Shown here: piece by piece, positions 1 to 9,182 of the stretch
Layout of the letters: the number at the start of each line of letters is the position of its first letter
Numbering within the stretch: the first letter of the stretch is position 1
NCBI RefSeq assembly: GCF_014195095.1
Contig: NZ_JACIBC010000001.1
Coordinates: 992,001 to 1,056,000 of the forward strand
From: Rhizobium sp. BK602
GTDB taxonomy: Bacteria; Pseudomonadota; Alphaproteobacteria; Rhizobiales; Rhizobiaceae
Direction of reading: 5' to 3'
DNA length: 64,000 nucleotides
Translations under genes and position numbers: made by a program
Notes under the pieces: generated by a model
What the model was told of the DNA's origin: nothing
The model's input: the letters and a program-made list of their open reading frames with translations, nothing else
Databases searched by the model: none

Positions 1-613
1 CCAGCCATGTCGAGGTCAAGAGGCCGACACGTGCCAGCAGCGTAGTGACCACCGGCAGCTGGAAGACGAGACCGAAGGAGAAGACGAGCGTCATGATCAG
101 GCTCAGATATTCCGAGACCTTCGGCATCAGCGCGATCGCCACCTGGCCCTCACCGGGCGCCTGCTGCATCTTCAGGAAGAACCACATCACCATGGGGGTG
201 AAGAAGAAATAAACGAGCGCCGCCCCCATCAGGAACAGCACGGGCGATGCGATCAGGAACGGCAGGAAAGCCGCCCGCTCATTCTTGTAAAGGCCCGGCG
301 CCACAAACTTGTAGATCTGCGCAGCGATGATCGGGAACGCGATCACCAGCGCGCCGAACATGGCGACCTTCACCTGCGTGAAGAAGAACTCCTGCGGCGC
401 GGTATAGATCAATTCGGCCTTGGCGAGATCGAGACCAGCCCAGACCACGGCCCATTTATAGGGATAGACCAGGTAGTTGAAGAGATGCTTGGCGACCGCG
501 AAGCATCCGATGAAGGCAATGAAAAAGGCGGCCAGCGACCATATGAGCCGCGTGCGCAATTCCATGAGGTGCTCGATAAGCGGCTGGGGCTTATCGTCGA
601 TATCACCCGTCAT
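1..613 (-). CDS. tatC: Sec-independent protein translocase subunit TatC (3' part missing)
   Basis: TatC is the multi-spanning receptor of the twin-arginine translocase. It binds RR signal peptides in the inner membrane and recruits TatA. The visible 204 residues begin MTGDIDDKPQPLIEHLMELR, the classic cytoplasmic TatC N-terminus with HLxELRxR, followed by several hydrophobic segments and the conserved first periplasmic loop containing a PxExFF-like motif (APQEFFFTQVKV). The protein should be about 270 aa, so the C-terminus lies beyond the left edge. The start codon overlaps the tatB stop (ATGA), so the two genes are translationally coupled. Identification is secure. Confidence 0.97.
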   Translation of the reverse strand, partial: MTGDIDDKPQPLIEHLMELRTRLIWSLAAFFIAFIGCFAVAKHLFNYLVYPYKWAVVWAGLDLAKAELIYTAPQEFFFTQVKVAMFGALVIAFPIIAAQIYKFVAPGLYKNERAAFLPFLIASPVLFLMGAALVYFFFTPMVMWFFLKMQQAPGEGQVAIALMPKVSEYLSLIMTLVFSFGLVFQLPVVTTLLARVGLLTSTWL

Positions 614-1275
614 GCCTCGTCCTTCTTCTTAGGCGTTGTTTTGCTGGCCGTGCGCTTCTTCGCAGCCGCTGCTGGTACATCGGCGCCGGCTGCGGCGACC
701 TTGGCGCGCGGTGCCCGCTTCGGCTTTTCCGTGACGACCGGTGTAACGACTACGGCCGCCACTTCGTCGACCTTGGCCGGCGCCTTCGCCCGAGGCTTGC
801 GAGCCGGCTTCGGCTTGGTAACAGCTTCCGCAGATGCGACAGCGGGTGCCGCCGCGGCCACCGTTGGAGCCACAGTCGCGGCGGGAACGGTCGGCGGCGT
901 TTCCGGCAGACCGAGGCTAGGCTCGGTCATCGGTTCGGATGGCAACGGCGTGGCGGCTACGGGCTTGTCGATCGTCGTCGAACGCTGAAGGTCCGCCTTG
1001 ATGTCGTTGCCCATCTGCCGCAGCGGGTTCATGGCCTCGCGCAACGAATTGACCGGATTGAGTTTTTGCGCGTCTGAGATCGTCTGACGCACATCGTCCA
1101 GATCCGCCTCGCGCATGGCCTCATCGAACTGCGCACGAAACTCGCCCGCGACCTTGCGGGCGCGCGCTGTCATTTTGCCGATCGTCCGTAAGGTTGCGGG
1201 CAGCTCCTTAGGGCCAATGACCACAAGCGCCACAACGGCGATAACCACCAGCTCGGACCAGCCTACGTCGAACAT
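610..1275 (-). CDS. tatB: Twin-arginine translocase subunit TatB
   Basis: TatB works with TatC to recognise folded substrates with twin-arginine signals. The N-terminus MFDVGWSELVVIAVVALVVIGP carries the short membrane anchor with the conserved acidic residue (GWSEL), then the GP hinge and an amphipathic helix (about residues 24-60). The remaining 150 residues are an Ala/Pro/Lys-rich low-complexity tail, much longer than in E. coli but usual in rhizobia. It lies 55 bases downstream of tatA, and its stop overlaps the tatC start. 221 aa. Confidence 0.95.
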   Translation of the reverse strand: MFDVGWSELVVIAVVALVVIGPKELPATLRTIGKMTARARKVAGEFRAQFDEAMREADLDDVRQTISDAQKLNPVNSLREAMNPLRQMGNDIKADLQRSTTIDKPVAATPLPSEPMTEPSLGLPETPPTVPAATVAPTVAAAAPAVASAEAVTKPKPARKPRAKAPAKVDEVAAVVVTPVVTEKPKRAPRAKVAAAGADVPAAAAKKRTASKTTPKKKDEA

Positions 1276-1330
1276 GAAAAGGCTCCTGGGCCGACAGCAG
1301 GCCTTTCAGCCCGCGGCGTGCCCGACATGA

Positions 1331-1534
1331 TTACTTCGTTTCGTCGGCCTTATGCTCGACCGTGCGGGACGTTGTCGTCTGCGCCGTCGTGTCTTCGTCG
1401 TCGTTCATGCCCTTTTTGAAGCTCTTGATGCCCTTGGCGACGTCACCCATGAGCTCCGGGATCTTCCCACGACCGAACAACAACAGCGCGATGGCCAGGA
1501 CGATGAGCCAGTGCCATATGCTTAGAGAACCCAT
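1331..1534 (-). CDS. tatA: Twin-arginine translocase subunit TatA
   Basis: TatA is the pore-forming component of the Tat system. The 67-aa protein starts [20 protein letters not shown], a single N-terminal helix. It is followed by [24 protein letters not shown], the diagnostic TatA hinge and amphipathic helix, and a short charged tail. A longer open frame exists upstream, but I chose the ATG at 1534: the family begins here, and GGGAG sits about eight bases before it. It is first of the tatABC run and lies after the scpB terminator, so it probably has its own promoter in the 1535-1730 gap. Confidence 0.95.
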   Translation of the reverse strand: MGSLSIWHWLIVLAIALLLFGRGKIPELMGDVAKGIKSFKKGMNDDEDTTAQTTTSRTVEHKADETK

Positions 1535-1730
1535 TGCGATAACTCCCAATTTCAATGTCATCTCGATGTAAGACGTTTGCGAATGTTTTTCAAACACCAA
1601 AATGCACTGGATCGGCGCTTATGGGGATAGTGCGCACCGATACCAGAGCCAAACGTCTCCAACCCGGGAGAATGACATCCATATTCGCATTCACTAATGG
1701 CGAAAGCGAGACGCGGCGCGCGATTGTGAA

Positions 1731-1748
1731 AAAAGCCCGGCCGGGGCT
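1731..1748 (-). terminator. Rho-independent terminator after scpB
   Basis: Read on the minus strand, AGCCC-CGGCC-GGGCT is followed by a run of T. The stem is short but GC-rich and lies about 40 bases past the scpB stop. It would separate the scp/nagZ operon from tatABC. Confidence 0.6.
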
Positions 1749-1785
1749 GGATCGATTCCAAATACCCCATAGACCGGGACAAGGC

Positions 1786-2511
1786 CTATTCGTCCGAACC
1801 GCCGCTCGGCGCCAGGAGGCCCAGTTCCTCCAGATCCAATTGCGTGATCGGATCTTCGTCTTCGGTCAATTCATCACTCATCAGCGGCGACGGCACGTTG
1901 AAATTGGCCGGGATGCGGCCGGACAGCAGCCCCGCCCCTTTCAGCTCCTCGAGGCCGGGCAGATCGCGCAGCTCTTCAAGGCCGAAATGATCGAGGAAAT
2001 CGCGGGTCGTACCCAGCGTCACCGGCCGGCCAGGCGTGCGCCTGCGCCCACGAAAACGAACCCAGCCGGCTTCCATCAGTACGTCGAGCGTACCCTTGGA
2101 AGTCTGCACGCCTCGGATATCTTCGATCTCGGCACGCGTCACCGGCTGATGATAGGCGATGATCGCCAGCACCTCGAGTGCCGCCCGCGACAATTTCCGG
2201 GCCTCATTGTCGTCCCGCCGGATGACGAAGGAGAGATCGGCGGCGGTGCGGAAGGCCCAGGCGCCATCGACCTGGATGAGGTTGACGCCTCGCATGGCAT
2301 AATCCGCCTTCAGCCGCTGCATGATGGCGTGGACATCCACGCCGCGCGAGACGCGCTCGGCAATGAACCCCTCGGATACGGGCTGCGCGGAGGCGAAGAC
2401 CAGCGCCTCCGCGATACGTTCGGCCTCGCGAAGCGCGCGTTCGTCGACGACTGGTACCGTCGGTTCGGCTGCCTCGTCGTCCAAGGACTGTTCGTTATCG
2501 GAAACGGTCAC
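1786..2511 (-). CDS. scpB: Segregation and condensation protein ScpB
   Basis: ScpB is the winged-helix kleisin-interacting subunit of the SMC-ScpAB condensin, which organises and segregates the chromosome. The 241-aa protein has an acidic N-terminus and the two winged-helix domains of the family: an EALVFASAQPVSE segment near residue 35, LAIIAYHQPVTRAEIEDIRGV near 125, then TTRDFLDHFGLEELRDLP. It starts at GTG (2511) behind GGAGC, only eight bases after the scpA stop, so the two are coupled. The acidic C-terminal tail is typical for alphaproteobacteria. Confidence 0.95.
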   Translation of the reverse strand: MTVSDNEQSLDDEAAEPTVPVVDERALREAERIAEALVFASAQPVSEGFIAERVSRGVDVHAIMQRLKADYAMRGVNLIQVDGAWAFRTAADLSFVIRRDDNEARKLSRAALEVLAIIAYHQPVTRAEIEDIRGVQTSKGTLDVLMEAGWVRFRGRRRTPGRPVTLGTTRDFLDHFGLEELRDLPGLEELKGAGLLSGRIPANFNVPSPLMSDELTEDEDPITQLDLEELGLLAPSGGSDE

Positions 2512-2519
2512 GCTCGCTC

Positions 2520-3365
2520 CTATTCCGCAGCCTCAAGCTCGGCATGCTTCGGCCCGCGCCGCATGTAGAGCGGCTGGAAGGCACCCTCCTGGCGCATTTC
2601 CAGCTTCCCCTCGCGCACGAGTTCCAGCGAGGCGGCAAAGGCGCTGGCGATCGCGGTGACGCGCTCGCTCGCATTGGTCATATAGTCGAGCAGATAATGC
2701 TCCAATGCCGTCCAGTCGGTGATTTCGCCGATCATCCGATTGAGAATCGTGCGGGCATCGACCAGCGACCAGACGCGCCGGCGCTCGATCGTCACCTGCG
2801 TGACGGCCTGACGCTGGCGCAGGCTGGCATAGGCGGTCAGAAGCTCGTAGAGGCTGGCATCATAGGCGGATTGGCGCCGGTCGGGAATATGCTCCGGCGC
2901 GCCGCGCGCGAACACGTCGCGGCCGAGGCGATTACGGTTGACGAGATCGCTCGCCGCGTCGCGCATGGCTTCGAGGCGTTTCAGGCGGAAGGCGAGCGTC
3001 GCAGCCATCTCCTCGCCGGTCGGGCCGTCTTCCTTGCTCTGCTGCGGAATGAGCAGCTTCGACTTGAGATAGGCCAGCCAGGCCGCCATGACCAGATAAT
3101 CGGCCGCCAGTTCGATGCGGATACGGCGGGCGCTCTCGATGAATTGCAGATATTGCTCGGCCAGCGCCAGCACGGAAATCCGCGAGAGGTCAACCTTTTG
3201 GTTGCGGGCAAGATGCAGCAGGAGGTCGAGCGGGCCTTCGAAGCCGGCGATGTCGACGACAAGCGCCGGTTCGTGCATGCCGCGCTCGGCATCACCGTCC
3301 TGCCACAGCTTGTCCATCGGTGCTGCCGCCTGCTGGCTCTTTTCCATGCCGCTCAACTTGTTCAC
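2520..3365 (-). CDS. scpA: Segregation and condensation protein ScpA
   Basis: ScpA is the kleisin that bridges the SMC heads in the bacterial condensin. Recognised from the N-terminal kleisin signature VDIAGFEGPLDLLLHLARNQKVDLSRI (around residue 37), the LAADYLVMAAWLAYLKSKLLIP helix and the C-terminal winged helix (LELVREGKLEMRQEGAFQPLYMRRG). 281 aa from the GTG at 3365. ATG codons at 3347 and 3317 are also possible starts, since nothing conserved precedes residue 35. It follows nagZ by 22 bases. Confidence 0.94.
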   Translation of the reverse strand: MNKLSGMEKSQQAAAPMDKLWQDGDAERGMHEPALVVDIAGFEGPLDLLLHLARNQKVDLSRISVLALAEQYLQFIESARRIRIELAADYLVMAAWLAYLKSKLLIPQQSKEDGPTGEEMAATLAFRLKRLEAMRDAASDLVNRNRLGRDVFARGAPEHIPDRRQSAYDASLYELLTAYASLRQRQAVTQVTIERRRVWSLVDARTILNRMIGEITDWTALEHYLLDYMTNASERVTAIASAFAASLELVREGKLEMRQEGAFQPLYMRRGPKHAELEAAE

Positions 3366-3387
3366 CCGTCAGATCCCCGGAACCGGC

Positions 3388-4401
3388 CTATGCCACAGCG
3401 AACATGGCGTCGAATTCGGCGCGAATCGCTGCTTCGTCGGCACCGTCATTATAACCGAAAGCCGCCTCGACCGCCTTTGCCCTCGCAAGGGCCGCGCCGG
3501 CCAGGACCGGAACATTGCGCACCACCTGCTGCATCTCGTCCATGACACCATTGCAATGCAGCACGATATCGCATCCGCCCGCAACAATATTCGCCGCCCG
3601 CTCGCCGATCGTACCGGCGAGCGCGTTCATCGACGTGTCGTCGGAAAGCAGCAGACCCTTGAAGCCGATATAGCCGCGGATGATCTCATCGATCACCTTG
3701 CGCGACGTCGTTGCCGGATTGGCGGGATCGATATCGGTAAAGACGACATGGCAAGTCATCGCCATCAATTCATCTTTCAGCGCGACGAAGGGCGGGAAAT
3801 CATGGGCTTCCAGCTCGGCGCGCGAAACGGTGACGACCGGCAACTCGTGATGCGAGTCGGCAAAGCCACGGCCGTGGCCGGGCACATGCTTCATGACCGG
3901 AAGAACGCCGCCGGCCTTGAGACCCTCGGCCGCCGCACGGCCCATCTCCGCCACCGTCACGGGATCGCCGCCATAGGCGCGATTGCCGATGACGTTGCTC
4001 GATCCCTCCACCGGTACGTCGAGCACGGGCAGGCAATCGACATTGATGCCGAATTTCAACAGATCGAAGGCGTGGAGGCGCGACATCAGCCAGGCGGCGC
4101 GAAGTCCCTTCTGCCGATCCTGGCGATAGATGTCCCCCAGGGCCTGGCCGGAAGGATAGTGCGGCAGAAGCGGCGGACGGATGCGCTGCACCCTACCCCC
4201 TTCCTGATCGATAAAGACAGGCGCATCGCGGCCGACGCTATCGCGCAGGGACGCGACGAGATCGGAGATCTGCGCCGCCTCGGAAATATTGCGCCCGAAA
4301 AGGATGAAGCCCCAAGGCTGCTCAGCCTGATAGAAGGAACGCTCTTCGGGAGTGATGGAATGGCCGCTACAGCCGAGGATCATGGATTTTGATTCGGTCA
4401 T
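3388..4401 (-). CDS. nagZ: Beta-N-acetylhexosaminidase NagZ (GH3)
   Basis: NagZ removes N-acetylglucosamine from GlcNAc-anhydroMurNAc peptides during cytoplasmic recycling of peptidoglycan. The 337-aa protein has the GH3 barrel start (GFILFGRNISE, FIDQEGGRVQR) and the NagZ signature KHVPGHGRGFADSHHELPVV, which holds the catalytic His/Asp dyad. It also has LLSDDTSMNAL with the nucleophile Asp. I took the start at MTESKSMILGCSG. It lies in the usual alphaproteobacterial position between the SPOR-domain gene and scpA, with a palindrome separating it from the SPOR gene. Confidence 0.95.
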   Translation of the reverse strand: MTESKSMILGCSGHSITPEERSFYQAEQPWGFILFGRNISEAAQISDLVASLRDSVGRDAPVFIDQEGGRVQRIRPPLLPHYPSGQALGDIYRQDRQKGLRAAWLMSRLHAFDLLKFGINVDCLPVLDVPVEGSSNVIGNRAYGGDPVTVAEMGRAAAEGLKAGGVLPVMKHVPGHGRGFADSHHELPVVTVSRAELEAHDFPPFVALKDELMAMTCHVVFTDIDPANPATTSRKVIDEIIRGYIGFKGLLLSDDTSMNALAGTIGERAANIVAGGCDIVLHCNGVMDEMQQVVRNVPVLAGAALARAKAVEAAFGYNDGADEAAIRAEFDAMFAVA

Positions 4402-4478
4402 GCCCGAATCATAGCCGCCACGTCGAGAAATGCGAAGGACGTCAAGGCGAGATACACAAGAAGAAGCTGTTTCAAACG

Positions 4479-4508
4479 AAAATGGCGGGCATTTGCCCGC
4501 CATTTTTT
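4479..4508 (-). terminator. Hairpin between SPOR gene and nagZ
   Basis: A perfect inverted repeat, AAAATGGCGGGC, has a four-base loop and pairs with GCCCGCCATTTT. It has A/T runs on both sides. It lies 20 bases past the stop of the SPOR-domain gene and upstream of nagZ, so it can terminate or attenuate transcription entering nagZ. Confidence 0.7.
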
Positions 4509-4528
4509 ACGATGTGTGGTCCTGCCGC

Positions 4529-7306
4529 TTACTTCGAGATCAGGCAGGTGCCGCCGGCAGCGCGGAAGCGCTGGCAGAGGTCGGCAGCCTCGTCCTTGGA
4601 GCCGGCGACGACGCGCACGCGATAGTACGTGCCCTTGCCGGCAATGTCGGCCTTGCGGATTTCAAGCGGATGACCGCCGATGACGCTGGCGAACTTGGCC
4701 TTCAGGTTTGTCTGCGACCGCTGTGCTTCGGCCTCGGAAGGCAGCGAAGCGATCTGCACGCCGTAAGCGCCGCTGGCGCTGACCGACGCCGCAGGCGTGG
4801 CCTGAGCCGCCGCCGGGCTCGCGGATGCGACCTGCTGCGGTTTCGGCTGGGCCGGGGCAGCAGCAGGGCGGGCAGCGGCGCTGGTGTTCTCGGCCGCCGC
4901 GCTCTTGGCCGGCGGCTGTGCCGGGCGCGAGGTCGGAAGCGGCGTCGTCTTGACGACCCGGATCGGCGTGCTTTCGGCGCTGGCCGCGTCATCGTCGGCG
5001 GCTGCCGGCTGCGTATCCTGCCGAACATCGGCGGTTGCGACCTGGGTATTGCTGACCGGCTTTACCGCGGCGGTCTTTGGCGTCGAGGCGGGAGAAGCAG
5101 CCGTCGTGGTATTGTCGACGACGGGCTCGTCGCGTGCAACCAGCGAACCATCCGGCTTGACGATCATGGTGCGCACCTTGCGCGGCGAGACCGACGGAAC
5201 CTGACCATCGTCATTGGAAGCCACATCGGCGTTATTGCCGTTCGGCAACAGACGCGGATCCTCGGTTTCTCCAACCGGCGTCGGCGAGACCTGATCGGCG
5301 CTGCCGTCATCCGGCGACACCGCTTCCGGGATCAGCGTCTTCTGGACGACATCCACCGGCTGCTCATTGGAGGACACCAGTTCCTTCTGCTTGGGCGCCG
5401 CATTGCCGTCACCAGCGACGCGATCGTAAACAGCCTTGTCCTGGTTCGGGACAACGGTGCCGCCCGGATTTTCCGGAGCGACCTTCACCGGATCGGCGTC
5501 GGCGGTGATCACCCGCGGCTCGCCGGAGAAACTGGAGATGGGCGAGCCATGACGAACCCAGCCGTAGACGCCATAGGCGCCGAGGCCGAGAACCGCGATG
5601 ACGGCCGCTGCGGTCGCCATGCCACGGAAGGAGCGTGCCGGACGGCGATAGGCGTGAGCCGCCGGGTTCAGCGTCATGCGGGCGACGTTCTCGACCGGAT
5701 TAGCCGCTTCGCGATAGCTGCGGCGGAAATCTTCCTCCAGCGCGCGCTCGAACTCGTCGAACTCCTCGACGGGCTGCTTGGCGACCACCGGGGCGGGTTG
5801 CGCTGCCGTGTTCTTGGACCAGGAGGCTGCCGTCGCGGCTCCGCCAAGTGCCGCGGCAACGGCCGGCTTCACCGGATCGGATGCCGTTTCCTTGGCGGGC
5901 GTGCCGAACAGGCTCGCCATCTCCGCATCGATATCGAAATCATATTCCGGCGGAACCGCGATCGGCGCTTCCGGCTCGACCGGCGGCAAGTTCGGAACAT
6001 GCGAGCCTTCGAAGGTCTCGACACGATCTTCCGTATCGGCAATTTCCGACGGATCGAAAGGCAACGCCTGATCGATGTCGAGCGCAGGTACTGCCTTCTG
6101 CGCCAGCGGCACGGCGGCTGCGACCGGCGGCTGAACCGGAGCGGGTCGGGGAGTCTCCACGACCGGCGGCACAATGGCGGCCGGCGCGGCGGCAACGGGA
6201 GCCGGGATTATCGGCGTTGCCCTGGAGATGACCGGCGCGGCCACTGCTGGAGCCGGCGGCGCGACCGGAGCGGCCGCCTTGGCTTCGGCAAGATCGAGTT
6301 GAGCAAGTTCCATCTCGATATCGGCAAGATCGAACTCGAAATCATCGCCAATGAAAGGATCGTCAGCCTGCAGGGTGATCGGCTTCACCTCTTCGCGCGC
6401 CGCAACCACGGGCGCAGCGGCAACCACGGGAGTGGCAGGCGTCGGTACCGGCTGCGAGGCGAAACCCTCGAAGGCGGGCTCGACCGGCTCCTCGGACGCG
6501 TTGCTCCGCGCGGGAACGGGATAGCGGTCAACATCGGCCAGTAGATCGTCAATCTCGGCGGCAAGAGCTGCCGCATCGAAGCTGGCCGGCTTGGCCGGTT
6601 CCGATGCCGTGGCGACTGGCTGCGACGCAACGGGGTGCGCCCGCGGGACTTCCCGCGCCGCCGGCAAATCGAAATCGATCGAAGTATCGATGGCGCGCAC
6701 CGAAGCGATTGGAGGCGCGACAGAAGCGGCGGCGGCAGGCTTCGGCTGCTCACGCGTGTCAGATTGAGACGCCAGGGTAAAATTGGCGATCGGCAACCGC
6801 ACGGTGGCGGCAGCAGACTGCGGCGTCGGCTTGACAGGCTGCGGAGCTACCGGCTGAAGAACGGCGACGGGCTGCGGCGCTACCGGAACCGATGCGGGCT
6901 GCAAGGCCGGAGCGATCGACATTTCCAACTCGTCGATGAGATCACGCGCACCGATGGTGGGCTTGATCGGAACAGCAGGCTGCTGCGGCTCAACGAATTG
7001 GGGCTCGATGCTCGCCGGCGCGGCCGGACGGGCAGGTTCAGCTGCTTCGGCAGCAAGCGGCTGCTCTTCCGGCACGACCGGGATGTCATCAGCAGGACTC
7101 AAACGAGGCGCATCATAGCGCTCGAACTCCCTGAGGAGTTCGTCTTCGAGGTCAAAGGCGGGATCTTGCCGCTGAGACGCAGGCGCCGCCTGGGCGGCTG
7201 GCCGCGGCTCGAAACCGACGATGCGGGCGAGTTCGGCAAGCGGATCATCATCCGCAAAGAACCCGTCGTTTCCGCTTGCGCGATACGCCAACTGTTTTTC
7301 TGCCAT
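4529..7306 (-). CDS. Large SPOR-domain envelope protein
   Basis: A 925-aa protein with three parts. The N-terminal ~560 residues are acidic and rich in Ala, Pro and Val (low complexity). A single membrane helix (about residues 563-585: MATAAAVIAVLGLGAYGVYGW) follows. The periplasmic half ends in a SPOR domain (about 840-925: ASGAYGVQIASLPSEAEAQ, YYRVRVVAGS, CLISK), which in known cases binds denuded septal peptidoglycan. The orientation suggests a cytoplasmic disordered arm and a periplasmic wall-binding end. It starts at MAEKQLAYRAS, 62 bases after argS, upstream of nagZ and scpAB. That links cell-wall recycling, division and segregation in one operon. The exact function is not established. 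Confidence 0.85.
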   Translation of the reverse strand: MAEKQLAYRASGNDGFFADDDPLAELARIVGFEPRPAAQAAPASQRQDPAFDLEDELLREFERYDAPRLSPADDIPVVPEEQPLAAEAAEPARPAAPASIEPQFVEPQQPAVPIKPTIGARDLIDELEMSIAPALQPASVPVAPQPVAVLQPVAPQPVKPTPQSAAATVRLPIANFTLASQSDTREQPKPAAAASVAPPIASVRAIDTSIDFDLPAAREVPRAHPVASQPVATASEPAKPASFDAAALAAEIDDLLADVDRYPVPARSNASEEPVEPAFEGFASQPVPTPATPVVAAAPVVAAREEVKPITLQADDPFIGDDFEFDLADIEMELAQLDLAEAKAAAPVAPPAPAVAAPVISRATPIIPAPVAAAPAAIVPPVVETPRPAPVQPPVAAAVPLAQKAVPALDIDQALPFDPSEIADTEDRVETFEGSHVPNLPPVEPEAPIAVPPEYDFDIDAEMASLFGTPAKETASDPVKPAVAAALGGAATAASWSKNTAAQPAPVVAKQPVEEFDEFERALEEDFRRSYREAANPVENVARMTLNPAAHAYRRPARSFRGMATAAAVIAVLGLGAYGVYGWVRHGSPISSFSGEPRVITADADPVKVAPENPGGTVVPNQDKAVYDRVAGDGNAAPKQKELVSSNEQPVDVVQKTLIPEAVSPDDGSADQVSPTPVGETEDPRLLPNGNNADVASNDDGQVPSVSPRKVRTMIVKPDGSLVARDEPVVDNTTTAASPASTPKTAAVKPVSNTQVATADVRQDTQPAAADDDAASAESTPIRVVKTTPLPTSRPAQPPAKSAAAENTSAAARPAAAPAQPKPQQVASASPAAAQATPAASVSASGAYGVQIASLPSEAEAQRSQTNLKAKFASVIGGHPLEIRKADIAGKGTYYRVRVVAGSKDEAADLCQRFRAAGGTCLISK

Positions 7307-7367
7307 CACCCAATCCACTCGCAAACGCTACAGTTAAATGCCAGCGCAATGTGGGTAAATGGTGACG

Positions 7368-9128
7368 TTATCGCATTTCGTCCGGCGCTGCGGTCCCGGT
7401 TATACCAAGACCCGACTTCAAAACCGACGCGACAGCGTGCACCAGCCCAAGTCTGGCAATGCTTAATTCTCGGTTCTTATCGTTAACAAATCGTAATTCA
7501 GGTAAATCTTTACCTTTGTTCCAGTGTCCGTGGAACGAACTTGCCAAATCGTAAAGATAAAATGCGATGCGATGCGGCTCCTGAGCCTGCGCCGCAGCTT
7601 CGACGATTCGCGGGAATTCGGCAATCTTGGCGACGAGCTGCAATTCGGCCGGATCGGAGATCGTGCCGACGACGGCCTTGGCCAGATCGAGCGAGGCGAT
7701 ATCGAGATCCGGGAACGCTTCCTTGGCCTGGCGGAAGACCGACATACAGCGGGCATGCGCATATTGCACGTAGAAGACCGGATTGTCCTTGGACTGTTCC
7801 GTCACCTTGGCGAAATCGAAATCGAGCGGCTCGGAATTCTTCCGGTAGAGCATCATGAAGCGGACGGAATCGCGGCCCACCTCGTCCACCACTTCGCGCA
7901 GCGTGACGAAATCGCCCGAGCGCTTCGACATCTTCACCGGCTCGCCGTTGCGGAACAGCTTGACGAGCTGGCAGAGCAGCACTGTCAATTTCGCCTTGCC
8001 TTCCGACACGCCACGCGCGACGGCTTCCAGCCGCTTGACGTAGCCGCCATGGTCGGCGCCGAGAATATAGATCATCTCGTTGAAGCCGCGGTCGAACTTG
8101 TTCTTGAAGTAAGCGACGTCGGCGGCGAAATAGGTGTAGGAACCGTCCGACTTGATCAGCGGCCGGTCGATATCGTCGCCCACTTCCGTCGAACGGAAGA
8201 GCGTCTGCTCGCGGTCTTCCCAGTCCTCCGGCAACTGCCCCTTCGGCGGCGGTAGCGCGCCCTTGTAGACATAACCCTTGAAGGTCAGGTCGTTGATGGC
8301 GGTACGGATCAGCGCGGCGCCGTTGGCGTGCAGGGTCCGCTCCGAGAAGAACACGTCGTGATGGACGTTCAGCGCCTCGAGGTCCTCGCGGATCATCGCC
8401 ATCATCGCGTCGATGGCGCGCTCCTTGACGATCGGCAGCCACTGCTCTTCCGTCATGCCGCGAAGCTTGCTGCCGAATTCCTTGACCAGGGCTTCGCCGA
8501 CCGGAACCAGATAATCGCCGGGATAGAGACCGGCCGGGATGTCACCGACCTGCTCGCCAAGCGCCTCGCGGTACCGGATGAAGACCGAGCGCGCCAGCAC
8601 GTCGATCTGTGAGCCGGCGTCGTTGATGTAATATTCCTTGGTGACCTCGTAGCCGGCAAAACCGAGCAGATTCGCCAGCGCGTCGCCGACGACGGCGCCA
8701 CGGCAATGGCCGACATGCATCGGTCCCGTCGGATTGGCGGAGACATATTCGACATTGACCTTCTGGCCCTCGCCGAGCGTCGAGCGGCCGAATTTCTCGC
8801 CTTCGGCGATCATCGTCGCCAGCAGGCGCTGCCAGTAGCCGACTGAAAGGCGGATGTTGATGAAGCCCGGACCGGCCACCGAGACCTCGGCGACGTCGGC
8901 ATCTTCCTTCAGCTTGCCGATGATGATTTCGGCCAGAGCGCGCGGATTCGTACCCAGCGGCTTTGACAGGACCATGGCCGCATTGGTCGCGACATCGCCA
9001 TGGCTGGCGTCGCGCGGCGGCTCCACGCCGATACGTCCGAAGTCGAGTTCGGATCGCTTTTCTCTCACAATATCAATTTGCTCAAGGGCGTTCTTAATTC
9101 TTGCTTCGAAGTCGGTGAAAAGGTTCAT
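7368..9128 (-). CDS. argS: Arginyl-tRNA synthetase
   Basis: Class I aminoacyl-tRNA synthetase charging tRNA-Arg. The 586-aa protein has the N-terminal Add-1 domain, the HIGH-type motif [14 protein letters not shown] (about residue 125), [10 protein letters not shown], the KMSKRSG loop and the C-terminal DALR anticodon-binding domain ([21 protein letters not shown]). Two in-frame ATGs occur (9131 and 9128). I prefer 9128 ([12 protein letters not shown]), as in relatives. It lies 55 bases after dgt and before the SPOR gene. Confidence 0.97.
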   Translation of the reverse strand: MNLFTDFEARIKNALEQIDIVREKRSELDFGRIGVEPPRDASHGDVATNAAMVLSKPLGTNPRALAEIIIGKLKEDADVAEVSVAGPGFINIRLSVGYWQRLLATMIAEGEKFGRSTLGEGQKVNVEYVSANPTGPMHVGHCRGAVVGDALANLLGFAGYEVTKEYYINDAGSQIDVLARSVFIRYREALGEQVGDIPAGLYPGDYLVPVGEALVKEFGSKLRGMTEEQWLPIVKERAIDAMMAMIREDLEALNVHHDVFFSERTLHANGAALIRTAINDLTFKGYVYKGALPPPKGQLPEDWEDREQTLFRSTEVGDDIDRPLIKSDGSYTYFAADVAYFKNKFDRGFNEMIYILGADHGGYVKRLEAVARGVSEGKAKLTVLLCQLVKLFRNGEPVKMSKRSGDFVTLREVVDEVGRDSVRFMMLYRKNSEPLDFDFAKVTEQSKDNPVFYVQYAHARCMSVFRQAKEAFPDLDIASLDLAKAVVGTISDPAELQLVAKIAEFPRIVEAAAQAQEPHRIAFYLYDLASSFHGHWNKGKDLPELRFVNDKNRELSIARLGLVHAVASVLKSGLGITGTAAPDEMR

Positions 9129-9182
9129 CATATCGTCCACATGTCGCTTGGGCGGGCCGCTTCGGCCCGACGCCGCCGCTGC

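Noticed and set aside
4430..6544. Plus-strand open frame of about 700 codons opposite the SPOR-domain gene
   Set aside because: Arg/Gly-rich mirror frame of a GC-rich gene. The minus strand has the SPOR domain, a membrane helix and a proper start.
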